Shown: piece by piece, positions 45,588-55,152 of the stretch
Position numbering within the stretch: position 1 is the stretch's first letter
Layout: the number at the start of each line of letters is the position of its first letter
NCBI GenBank assembly: GCA_024742355.1
Contig: JANSYM010000003.1
Span: forward strand, 201,351-265,350
Direction: 5' to 3'
Length of the DNA stretch: 64,000 nucleotides
Source of the DNA: Hyphomonadaceae bacterium
GTDB lineage: Bacteria > Pseudomonadota > Alphaproteobacteria > Caulobacterales > Hyphomonadaceae
The notes under the pieces: generated by a model
The model's database searches: none
What the model saw: the letters and a program-made list of their open reading frames with translations, nothing else
Told to the model about the DNA's origin: nothing
Translations under genes and position numbers: made by a program

Positions 45588-45598
45588 GCTACCGAACC
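45522..45598 (-). tRNA. tRNA with CAT anticodon (Met or Ile2), integration site
   Basis: A 77-base tRNA including an encoded CCA. Read on the minus strand: acceptor GGTTCGG pairs with CCGAACC, D arm GCTC...GAGC, anticodon stem CACGA/TCGTG with loop CTCATAA (anticodon CAT), and T arm GGGAG TTCAAGT CTCCC. The discriminator is A. CAT can belong to elongator Met or, with lysidine, Ile2; I cannot tell them apart from sequence. The integrase frame ends inside it, so this is the element's attachment site. Confidence 0.95.
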
Positions 45599-45659
45599 AT
45601 CAGAAGCGCGCTGCATACACTGGGCATTGGCCGTTCGCAACCACTCTTATGCGCCAAAA

Positions 45660-46373
45660 TCAGCGTGGCCAATCATCGCTTAGCTGGGCCGAGACGAAAT
45701 GCTGTTCGAGTTCCGGGCTGGCGAAGAAGAAGGTCGCTTCGGTGATCACGGCGGTGTAGTTCTGGCGGATCGTCCGGAACGCCGCCTTGGCTTCGAAATT
45801 CAGGCGAAATTGCGAGACATAGGAAAGGCCCCATTCCGGTTCGGCTTCGAGCAGATAGCTTTGCTCGAACCGGGTCAGGCGGCCGCCTTTCGGGCCGCGC
45901 ACAGGGCGGGGCAGGGTGTAATCAATGCGCATGAACCGGCCATTCAGCGGCTCCATCCAGGCCTCGGCCTGAAGGCGCTGCGTCGCCCAGATATCGAGCG
46001 CATTGTCATTTGCGGATGGGGCATGGTGGAATTTCAGGCGCCAGGCCGGGCCCATATCGTCGACATAGACGGTTTCGCCGAAACTGGCGCGCAGATCGTC
46101 CGGAAACAGGCGGCCATCTGGCGCGGCTTCTGCGCCCCAGGCAGCGGCGGCCTGGTCGAGGTCCGCATCCTCGCCCCGCGCGATGATCAGGCGCCAGCGC
46201 CGTCCGTCCGGCTCGCGCGGATCGAAACTGAATGTGCGGCTCGCCTTGGCGCTGCTCATCTCGACCGTGAACGCCGCGCGCAGGCTTTCCGGCGCTTCGG
46301 TGGCGCGCAGGGCCTCGTCCATCGGGCCGGTGCCGACGATCAGAGGAAAGGCGAGGCTGAGGACGAAACTCAT
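45660..46373 (-). CDS. Uncharacterised secreted protein
   Basis: A 237-residue protein of unknown family. It begins with a short hydrophobic stretch (MSFVLSLAFPLIVGTG) that could be a signal peptide and has a largely beta-strand-like soluble body with EPDGRRWRLI and YSVSQFRLNFEAKAA-like strands. It is convergent-free, 62 bases from the tRNA, and reads back toward it. It has the higher GC of the chromosomal section. I see no catalytic motif. Confidence 0.6.
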   Translation of the reverse strand: MSFVLSLAFPLIVGTGPMDEALRATEAPESLRAAFTVEMSSAKASRTFSFDPREPDGRRWRLIIARGEDADLDQAAAAWGAEAAPDGRLFPDDLRASFGETVYVDDMGPAWRLKFHHAPSANDNALDIWATQRLQAEAWMEPLNGRFMRIDYTLPRPVRGPKGGRLTRFEQSYLLEAEPEWGLSYVSQFRLNFEAKAAFRTIRQNYTAVITEATFFFASPELEQHFVSAQLSDDWPR

Positions 46374-46538
46374 GCAAGCTGTCTCGGTTTTAATTACGTC
46401 TGGTTTAAGGCAGACAAGATTAACTTTGAGAGCTTGCCGATTTCAGGTTTATGCGGCGTGAACGGCGGGTGATTCCCACTCAGGAATCGGAACCGATTTT
46501 TCTTTACACGCGGCGCGACCTTGTGAGACGGGGTGAGG

Positions 46539-47653
46539 ATGACGACGATTCTGACGCCCCCGTTTGATATCTCCATCCTGCCGCCGACGCTGGCAGCGAT
46601 CGCGCCGCAAGTCTGGATCGGCCTGGTCCTGATCTGTATCGTTCTGGCCGCGTATCTGGCGGGTTATGTGTTCAAACGACTGGTGCGGGCGTTCGGGCGA
46701 CGCACCTATCAGGACCCGGACCTGTTTCTCGGATCGAGTTGGGACCTCGCCGCGCCGCTCACACAATTGCTGGTCTTCCTGGCTGTCTTTACCGGCGGCG
46801 CCGAACTGGTGGGGTTCGATTTCGGGCACACATTGGTGAATTTCTGGCCGAAAGCGCTGGCAGGATTGGTGATTATCGGTGGGGCTGTGCTGCTCGCCAC
46901 CTGGCTCAACCGGTCGCTTCGATCCTATGGTGAGCGGGCCAATGCGCGGCACAAGGTTGATGACACGCTGATCAGCTTTACCTCGGCGATTGTGCGCTAC
47001 CTTATCCTCGGCATCGCGATCTTGATGGCGATGACACAATTTGGCTTCGCACCCGGCTCGTTGATCGCCATTGTCGGTGCGGCAGGGCTGGCCATCGCGC
47101 TGGCACTGCAGGACACTTTGAAAGCGGTCGCTGCCGGTTTCATGCTGGCGGCGTTCAGACCGTTCAGGATTGGCGATTGGGTTGAGATTGGCGAGCGCGA
47201 GGGGGAAGTGCTGGACATCACGCCGTTTAACACGGCGATCCGCCAGGTGGATAATAAGGTCGTGCTGCTGACCAATGACAGGGTCTGGGGGGATGCAATT
47301 GTCAATCATAACCGACTGTCACGCCGTCGTCTGAATCTGTTTTTCGGCGTCCATTACGATACCGACCTGGATCACGCGCTGGGCGTGCTGGCGGGCATCG
47401 CAGACGCGCATGATCGTGTTCTGCAAAAATCAGACATTTGGGTCGGTGTGCACGAACTCGGCGACTGGGCGATCACATTGAGATTGCGCGCCTGGGTTCC
47501 TGGGCGCGAATTCATTCAGGTGCGCGCGGATATCACCAAAGCCGTCAAACAAGGCTTTGATGCCGAAGGCATCGAGATTCCTTACCCTCACCAGGTCGAA
47601 TTGGTGAAGGAAGGGATTGGTCTGAAGCGCGTGCCGGAATCCGACGACGAGTC

Positions 47654-47657
<4 letters not shown>
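46539..47657 (+). CDS. MscS-family mechanosensitive channel
   Basis: A 372-residue small-conductance mechanosensitive channel. Membrane segments at about 20-45, 75-95 and 100-125 precede the pore-lining TM3, with IAIVGAAGLAIALALQDTLKAVAAGF and the following FRIGDWVEIGEREGEVLDITPFNTAIRQ. The cytosolic domain covers the rest. It relieves osmotic shock. Starts at 46533 (GTG) and 46539 (ATG) are both possible. Its stop overlaps the convergent ligase gene by four bases (CTAG). Confidence 0.94.
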
Positions 47658-49279
<1,622 letters not shown>

Positions 49280-49381
49280 CGGGGATCCTCCAGATATCTG
49301 TGTTCTTTTCACCTCTTTCGAGGTCTGAGGATTGTTGTAGGTTGGCGAGCCCAGATCGGCAAGAATCGAAAGCGGAATCCC

Positions 49382-50380
49382 ATGCGACCTATCCTCCCAA
49401 TGCTCGTTTTAGCAGCAGGCCTGACCCTGACCGCGTGCCAGCCGGATGCGGGAGAGTTTGATCCCCCGGTGAGCGGCGATGCGAACCTGGTGGAGCAAGT
49501 AGATTCTAATGATGCGATTGGCTCCGAAGCGGATCGTGTTCTCTCGGTTGGCCCGCTCCCCGCCTTCTTCGATTGTGTCCGCGACAGCGGCGGCATGTTG
49601 ATCGCGTCGCATCGCGGCGGACCGGCGCCCGGCTATCCGGAAAATGCGATCGAATCCATGCAATACGGGCTCGATCAGGGCATTCTCGTGCACGAAATCG
49701 ATGTCGCAGAGAGCCGGGATGGTGTCCTGTTCCTGATGCACGACCGCACACTCGGGCGCACCACGACCGGTGATGGCTATGTCGCTGACATGGATTGGGA
49801 GACGATCCAAAGCCTCAACCTGAAAGACAATGAGGGCGCGATCACCGCCTTCACCGCGCCGAAGCTCAGCGATGTCCTGCTCTGGGCGAAACGGACCGGG
49901 GCAATTGTCGAACTCGACAAGAAAGAGACGACCAGTTTCCGCAACATCATTTCGCACGTGCGCGCCGCGGGGGCGGAGCAGAACACGATCCTGATCACCT
50001 ATAATGATGACCAGGCCAAAGAAGTGGCGCGCCTGGCGCCGGACCTGATGATGACGGCCGGCGTCAATAGCCGCGACCATCAGCAGGACCTGGTGGCCGC
50101 CGGCGTGAACTTTGACCATGTCATCGCCTGGATGGGGATCAGCAATCCCAATCCGCGCGCGTTCGAGGCGGTCGGTCGTCGCGGTGTCGAGACGGCATTC
50201 GGAACCCTCGGCCGCGCTGGTGAGCGCCTGGATGACCAATATTGGGCCGATGGCGATGGCAGCGAGTTTCAGGCCCTGGCAGATGGTGGCCTGACCATGC
50301 TGGCCACCGATACGCCGTACCGTGTTGCAGCGGCGCTTGAGGTCGACGATCTCGCTCTGTCCGCCTGCGCCGAGCGCTAA
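49382..50380 (+). CDS. Glycerophosphodiester phosphodiesterase, lipoprotein
   Basis: A 332-residue GDPD. The lipoprotein signal ends at LTLTAC (Cys 19), so it is probably anchored in the outer or inner membrane facing the periplasm. Catalytic motifs: ASHRGG (H77, R78), GYPEN (E87), HEIDVAESRDG (E105, D107) and FLMHD (H120). It hydrolyses glycerophosphodiesters to glycerol-3-phosphate and an alcohol. The stop overlaps the convergent gene by four bases (CTAA). Confidence 0.93.
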   Translation: MRPILPMLVLAAGLTLTACQPDAGEFDPPVSGDANLVEQVDSNDAIGSEADRVLSVGPLPAFFDCVRDSGGMLIASHRGGPAPGYPENAIESMQYGLDQGILVHEIDVAESRDGVLFLMHDRTLGRTTTGDGYVADMDWETIQSLNLKDNEGAITAFTAPKLSDVLLWAKRTGAIVELDKKETTSFRNIISHVRAAGAEQNTILITYNDDQAKEVARLAPDLMMTAGVNSRDHQQDLVAAGVNFDHVIAWMGISNPNPRAFEAVGRRGVETAFGTLGRAGERLDDQYWADGDGSEFQALADGGLTMLATDTPYRVAAALEVDDLALSACAER

Positions 50381-51537
50381 AGCACGAAGCGCGCCCGTTC
50401 ATTCGAGCTGATAAACTCGACCATTTCATCGTAGGACGCGCGCTCCAGCAGGGAAATTGCGGTCATGCGCTTGGCCTGGGTCTTGGCCGCATCGAGGGCC
50501 TGATCAGCATGGTTGATCGCTGTCGCATAGAATTGCATGCGCCGGGTCTCGCGCTGCGGTCGCAGGCCTTCCAGCATCGCGCGGACGCCGACGGCCAGGA
50601 TCGCAAATGCAATCGCCAGCGCGCTCAGCACCGATGTGCTGTCTTCAAACGGGCCCCAGACCGTACCGCCGAGGGCGATGAAATTGGCGATGAAGGCAAA
50701 GACCACGAGCAGGTAGCTCAAATTGCCGAGAATGTGCAGCTGCTTGGACGGCGATGACCAGAACTTGCCTTCCGATGACAGGACATAATTGGTGTACTGA
50801 ATCTGCCCGCGCATCCGCGTTTCCTTATAAGCGCGGTGGACTTCGTCCAGATGTGCCTGATGCGCCTTGTCCGGCTTCATCGCCGCCTTTCTGGCCCAGG
50901 CCTCATCGATCCAGAACGCGGATTCAGATTTCGGATCGGCAATGCTCTGGCCTGAATGCGCCGCGGCGGAGGTTTGCGTATACTTGGTGTATTCGCTGGA
51001 AATCTGATCGACAAACCTCCGCTTGAAACGCTGGAAACTGAGATCCCGCTCGTCCAGCCAGGCGGCTTTTGCGTCAGGAGAATCTGCAACAGCCGCGATT
51101 TCAACCGCGTGCGCCGCAAAATACTGCGCGTGCCATTGGCGCAGGCGTTCATTGATCAGCCGCTTCATCAGCCAGTCGCGTTTCACCTTGCCGAAGCCGA
51201 GCCCGATATTGCCGAAGACGAGCGCAAGAATGCCGAAACAGGCGCCGGCAATGGCGAGATAGTGCAATATCGGGGCATGATCTCGCTCGGCAGGCCAGAT
51301 GTCTCTGACGATCACGTCGAAAGGGAAGGCGAGCAGGGAGAGTGTTGCGAAGACGAGGGCGGCGCAGCCGATCCATCGCGAGCGACGCTTGGCTTGCACA
51401 GCCAGCCGGTCGACGCGCATAAATTCTTCCCTCAGTTCAGGATGGTCGAGCGCGAAGAAGACGTTTGGATAGCTCCGCTCCGCCAGTGCGCGATCTTCTT
51501 CTGACAATAGAAGTTCGTCATTGAAGCGAAATGTCAT
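50377..51537 (-). CDS. Four-helix membrane protein with two 2-TM hairpins (SLATT/DUF4231-like)
   Basis: A 386-residue protein. Membrane segments are about 54-76, 90-113, 268-289 and 301-323, giving two hairpins, each followed by amphipathic, Trp/Arg-rich helices (NERLRQWHAQYF, LEGLRPQRETRRMQFY). This is the layout of SLATT/DUF4231 predicted pore-forming effectors in nucleotide-signalling conflict systems, but here duplicated. I do not see a sure family match. It is divergent from the TIR gene with a 213-base shared promoter region. It may be the effector responding to a TIR-made signal; this is inference. Confidence 0.55.
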   Translation of the reverse strand: MTFRFNDELLLSEEDRALAERSYPNVFFALDHPELREEFMRVDRLAVQAKRRSRWIGCAALVFATLSLLAFPFDVIVRDIWPAERDHAPILHYLAIAGACFGILALVFGNIGLGFGKVKRDWLMKRLINERLRQWHAQYFAAHAVEIAAVADSPDAKAAWLDERDLSFQRFKRRFVDQISSEYTKYTQTSAAAHSGQSIADPKSESAFWIDEAWARKAAMKPDKAHQAHLDEVHRAYKETRMRGQIQYTNYVLSSEGKFWSSPSKQLHILGNLSYLLVVFAFIANFIALGGTVWGPFEDSTSVLSALAIAFAILAVGVRAMLEGLRPQRETRRMQFYATAINHADQALDAAKTQAKRMTAISLLERASYDEMVEFISSNERARFVL

Positions 51538-51750
51538 GCGCCCGTCCCTGGCCAGTCTGCCTGGGGGCAAGAAACACGTTCGCTTCGCAACTGGCAAGAA
51601 GGTTTCGCCCTTGCAGGCTGAAATGAAACGACTTTTCAGAACGCCCAAAAAGCAGGCAAGCGCCAAGTTCCTCTTTGGATTGCTCCGATTTTATGCGATG
51701 GCTGGGAACAAGGTCGCATTAACTAAAAAACATAAGAGAGACCGGGGGAC

Positions 51751-53280
51751 ATGGCGCATATTTTCTTATCCTATAGCAGGGCGGACCGACCGACTGCGCA
51801 AATCATAGCCGAAGCGCTGGAGGCCGAGGGCTTTTCCGTCTGGTGGGACAAGGTGCTCAGAGCCGGACAGACCTATGATGAAGTCACCGAAAACATGTTG
51901 CGGGATTCCGCTGTCGTCGTCGTCTTGTGGTCGCAGACATCAGTGAAATCCAAATGGGTGCGCGCCGAGGCAACGCTCGGACAGCGCAGCTGCGAGATGG
52001 TCCCGGCGATGATAGAGGATGCCGATCGTCCGATCATGTTCGAACTGACGCAGACGGCTGATCTCATCGGCTGGGCTGGCGATCGCAATGAGGCCCGCTG
52101 GGCCGACTTCGTCGCCGACATCAAACGCTCTCTCGAAAAGCACGACGCCGCAGCTGCGGCGCCAGAGGCCCCCGCCACCAGCGCAGCGCCTGCCGCGCAA
52201 GGCGACGCGACGATCGAGACGGTGTTCTGGACATCGATCAAGGATGGTGACGACCCAGCTGATTTCGAGGCCTATCTAAAGCGCTATCCGGACGGTCATT
52301 ATGCGGCCCTCGCCAGAAACCGCCTCGCAGCGCTGGGCGCGCCCGCCGCCGCCGCTGGTGCTGCACCTGAGCCCGCGCCAAAGCCGGCCGCGGCTGCGCC
52401 AGCGCCCGATCCGGCGCCGATAGCGCCGCCTGTTACGGATACGCCGGAAAAGAAAAAGTCCTCCAATCCGCTGCCAATGCTGATCGGTGCTGTCGCCGTG
52501 CTCGGCGTCGGCGGCTGGTTTGGGATGCAAGCGCTCAACCCTTCGGATCCTGATACTGAAACCGAGGCAGAGACCGAAGCTTCGACGCCGCCTCCGCCGA
52601 GCTGTGATGTCTGTCCAGACATGGTCGAATTGGAGGGTGGGACGTTCACCATGGGCTCGCCCTCGTCTGAAGCCAACCGGTCCGGCAATGAAGGGCCACA
52701 GCACGAGGTCACACTGCGACCGTTTGCGATCAGCGCCACCGAAATCACCCGCGCCCAATGGCAGCTCTGCGTCGATGCTGGCGGGTGTAGCGGTACGCAG
52801 GGCGGGGAAAGCAGCGCGCCCGTGACCCGCGTGAGCTATGATGACGCCACCGCATATGCAGACTGGCTGTCCGGGCAGGGCGACCGGAGATATCGCCTGC
52901 CAAGCGAAGCTCAATGGGAGTTTGTCGCGCGCGGCGGGACCGATACGCCTTATTGGTGGGGATCGGGCTTTCCTGGCCCAGGCGTCGCCGCCGGGTCCAT
53001 GGCCGATACAGCTGATCTGCCCGTCAATCCGTACGGGGTTTCAGGCATGTTGGGCAATGTCCGCGAGTGGGTCGCTGACTGCTATGTCAACAATTACTCG
53101 GATGCGCCTGCCAATGGCAGCGTTGTGCGGAGCGCTGGATGCGACCGCTTCGTTGTGCGCGGCGGATCCTGGCGCCTAGGCGCCGCAGAGCATCGCGCTG
53201 CTAATCGCGCACGGTTCAGCCGCTCGATCCGGGATCGCTCCGTTGGCTTCCGGGTCGTCGCGGAATCCGCCGCAGACTAG
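51751..53280 (+). CDS. Transmembrane TIR protein with periplasmic FGE-like domain
   Basis: A 509-residue protein. Residues 1-130 form a TIR domain (AHIFLSYSRADRP; catalytic-type glutamate E73 in KWVRAEATLG). A helical segment at 153-196 (ADFEAYLKRYPDGHYAALARNRL), a Pro/Ala linker, a KKK-flanked membrane helix at about 240-262, and a C-terminal FGE/SUMF1-like domain (290-505; GGTFTMGSP, RLPSEAQWEF, GNVREW, RGGSWRL) follow. Positive-inside residues put TIR in the cytoplasm and the FGE-like part in the periplasm. The canonical FGE cysteines are missing, so it may sense or bind instead of oxidising. GGGGGA precedes the ATG. Confidence 0.9.
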   Translation: MAHIFLSYSRADRPTAQIIAEALEAEGFSVWWDKVLRAGQTYDEVTENMLRDSAVVVVLWSQTSVKSKWVRAEATLGQRSCEMVPAMIEDADRPIMFELTQTADLIGWAGDRNEARWADFVADIKRSLEKHDAAAAAPEAPATSAAPAAQGDATIETVFWTSIKDGDDPADFEAYLKRYPDGHYAALARNRLAALGAPAAAAGAAPEPAPKPAAAAPAPDPAPIAPPVTDTPEKKKSSNPLPMLIGAVAVLGVGGWFGMQALNPSDPDTETEAETEASTPPPPSCDVCPDMVELEGGTFTMGSPSSEANRSGNEGPQHEVTLRPFAISATEITRAQWQLCVDAGGCSGTQGGESSAPVTRVSYDDATAYADWLSGQGDRRYRLPSEAQWEFVARGGTDTPYWWGSGFPGPGVAAGSMADTADLPVNPYGVSGMLGNVREWVADCYVNNYSDAPANGSVVRSAGCDRFVVRGGSWRLGAAEHRAANRARFSRSIRDRSVGFRVVAESAAD

Positions 53281-55004
53281 TTGGTCACGACCTCGATCAC
53301 AACGCGTCGGTTGAGTTGCTCGGCCACGCCATCTTCGGTGAGCACGGCGAGTTCGTCCTCGCCATACCCAACCGTCGTGATCAGGCGCCCATCGAGCCCA
53401 TTGTTGACGAACCAGTCGCGCACAAAATTGGCAAAGCGAATGGTTTGAATACGGCTTTCCGCGTTTGGCCCGGCAGTGTCATTATAGGCGCTGATGGTCA
53501 TCGATAGGATGGTTTCATCGCTCTCCAAAACCTCCCGCAGCACGGCGTCGTATGGGGTGAGGTCGGGCGAGTCATAATCGGAGACATAGAACCGCGTCAC
53601 GATTGGTTGCGATTGCGGTTCTGCCATCGGCTCTATGTCGGGCTCGGCCGCGGCAGGTGGCGGTGGCGGCGGGGCAAGGCTGCGATCGCGGCGCGGCGGC
53701 GCCTCGTCGGTGACGTCAACGGCACGGCCGCCGGCCGGGAAGGCGGATCGGTGCAATGTGCAGGCTTCGGTGTCGGGCGCGATCGACGCGTTAACGCGGT
53801 AATATTGATCGCCGTCCGGCAGGCCGCCATAGCGGGCGATTTCCAGGGCGCGTTCTTGTGGCCCGGTCTCGCCAATGGTGCACATCATATCCCACAGAAT
53901 GGTCGGGTTGTCGGAATAGTAATTGTGGCCGACGCCGAAGAGCTGCGTGGTCACAGCGGTCGCATCGATCGTCTGATAATTCTGAGCGTCACGAATATAC
54001 GGCTTGTCGGTGTCGGTATCGCCCAGCCGTTTCGCCTGGTTGAGAATGTTCGAGGCCAGCAGGGCGCGATCTGTGTCCGATGTGTAGATGGTGACATTGG
54101 CGTCGAGATTGTCGAACACACCGTTTGCAGCAGCGAAGACTTCACGTTCCACATCGGCGGCGACCAGCAGGATACGAAACTCCAGATCGTCGCGATCATG
54201 GCGGATCAGATAGTCCCGAGCGTAGTCTTCTAGCGCCTTGGTCAGGACGCGATTGCCCATGGAATGCGCGATGATATTGATGCGATCGACATCGAGGTCT
54301 TCGGTGATCAGATCGAGAAATTCCTCAAGATAAGGCGCGGAGGCGAGCGAGCGATCACGATCACCGCGATAATCGTCGATGGAGACCTCGCCAACCGACG
54401 GCCAGCTATAGAGGACCGGCACGCCAACATCGTAGATATCATTGCGCGACAAGTCGTTCGACAGCTGAGCCGCGCGCACCAGGGCTTCGTCGAACTTCAC
54501 ATTGAAGCCGTGCACGAACAGCAGGACCGCATTGGAGCCTTCATAATAGATGGCGTCCTGAAGTGTGGCGGTGAACTGCTGGCGGCCACTCGTCGTGATC
54601 CGCGTCAGGAAGACATATTCGGCGAGTTTGTTGGCATCGCTTGGCGCCTGGCCTTGCACATGCGGTGTCTCTCCGCGTTCGCGCGAGCCGCCATCGTCGA
54701 CAAGTTTCGGGAGCCAGACATCGGCGCGGCCGAGCCGGAGCGCTTCGCCATTTTCGCCTGTGCCTTCGAAGACATCCGCCGACTCCGACGCCAGGGTGGC
54801 ATCGCCGGTCTCGAGTTTGCGATTGGTACCGTACCAGACGCGGACACAGTCGACCTTTCGATTGAGGTCGCCTTGCGCGATCAGCTGATCGCAGTCTGTG
54901 CCGAAATCCGGATGCCGAATGACGAGAGGCCGATTGAGCCACCACCAGGCGGCCGCACCGCCAACGCCAACAATCACCACGATGCCGAGAAACCACTTAA
55001 GCAC
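53277..55004 (-). CDS. DUF900 alpha/beta hydrolase fused to OmpA-like domain
   Basis: A 575-residue protein. An N-terminal membrane anchor (LGIVVIVGVGGAAAWWW, about 6-22) leads a DUF900 alpha/beta hydrolase (VLLFVHGFNVKFDEAL, nucleophile S248 in AHSMGNR), a proline-rich linker at about 445-465, then an OmpA-type peptidoglycan-binding domain (about 475-575, TISAYNDTAGPNAESRIQTIRFANFV, VGYGEDE and NRRVVIEV). It should sit in the periplasm tethered to membrane and wall. It is convergent with the TIR gene, overlapping by four bases (CTAG). Confidence 0.9.
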   Translation of the reverse strand: MLKWFLGIVVIVGVGGAAAWWWLNRPLVIRHPDFGTDCDQLIAQGDLNRKVDCVRVWYGTNRKLETGDATLASESADVFEGTGENGEALRLGRADVWLPKLVDDGGSRERGETPHVQGQAPSDANKLAEYVFLTRITTSGRQQFTATLQDAIYYEGSNAVLLFVHGFNVKFDEALVRAAQLSNDLSRNDIYDVGVPVLYSWPSVGEVSIDDYRGDRDRSLASAPYLEEFLDLITEDLDVDRINIIAHSMGNRVLTKALEDYARDYLIRHDRDDLEFRILLVAADVEREVFAAANGVFDNLDANVTIYTSDTDRALLASNILNQAKRLGDTDTDKPYIRDAQNYQTIDATAVTTQLFGVGHNYYSDNPTILWDMMCTIGETGPQERALEIARYGGLPDGDQYYRVNASIAPDTEACTLHRSAFPAGGRAVDVTDEAPPRRDRSLAPPPPPPAAAEPDIEPMAEPQSQPIVTRFYVSDYDSPDLTPYDAVLREVLESDETILSMTISAYNDTAGPNAESRIQTIRFANFVRDWFVNNGLDGRLITTVGYGEDELAVLTEDGVAEQLNRRVVIEVVTN

Positions 55005-55152
55005 ACGTCACCTCCCGATACTCCACCGAGCTCTTGTACATCAGATTTGCCGGGCAGAACAAGTTGAAGGCCGCCGCGAATGCGACGCGCTTTCGCAATC
55101 GCTCGAAATGCGCCTATATCGCTTCGACCCCGCAACATTCAGAGCACGTCAC

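Larger units (their letters stand above)
20068..45598. mobile_element. Integrative and conjugative element backbone (trb/tra, tRNA-borne integrase)
   Basis: The stretch contains a complete trbBCDEJLFGI mating-pair cluster, traF, relaxase, coupling protein, ardA, ParB-like protein and a tyrosine integrase whose frame ends inside a tRNA gene. The order resembles Tn4371-type and other alphaproteobacterial elements. The right end is fixed by the tRNA. The left end is not: no repeat of the tRNA 3' end is visible between 1 and 45,500, so the true element may extend beyond the window and include the metabolic genes. No replication initiator is seen. Confidence 0.85.

Noticed and set aside
46449-47309. 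Long minus-strand open frame of 286 codons opposite the MscS gene
   Set aside because: The predicted product is rich in Arg/Gln/His without recognisable domains, and MscS on the plus strand is clearly genuine, so it is a high-GC shadow frame.
49409-50239. Minus-strand frame of 276 codons opposite the glycerophosphodiesterase
   Set aside because: No family features; it is antisense to a gene with complete catalytic motifs.
51521-51808. Small plus-strand frame (95 codons) between the SLATT-like and TIR genes
   Set aside because: It overlaps the TIR start in another frame, has no domain, and the N terminus is a basic low-complexity mix. It is probably promoter DNA.
54264-55067. Plus-strand 267-codon frame opposite the DUF900-OmpA gene
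   Set aside because: No domain content; antisense to a gene with clear hydrolase and OmpA motifs.
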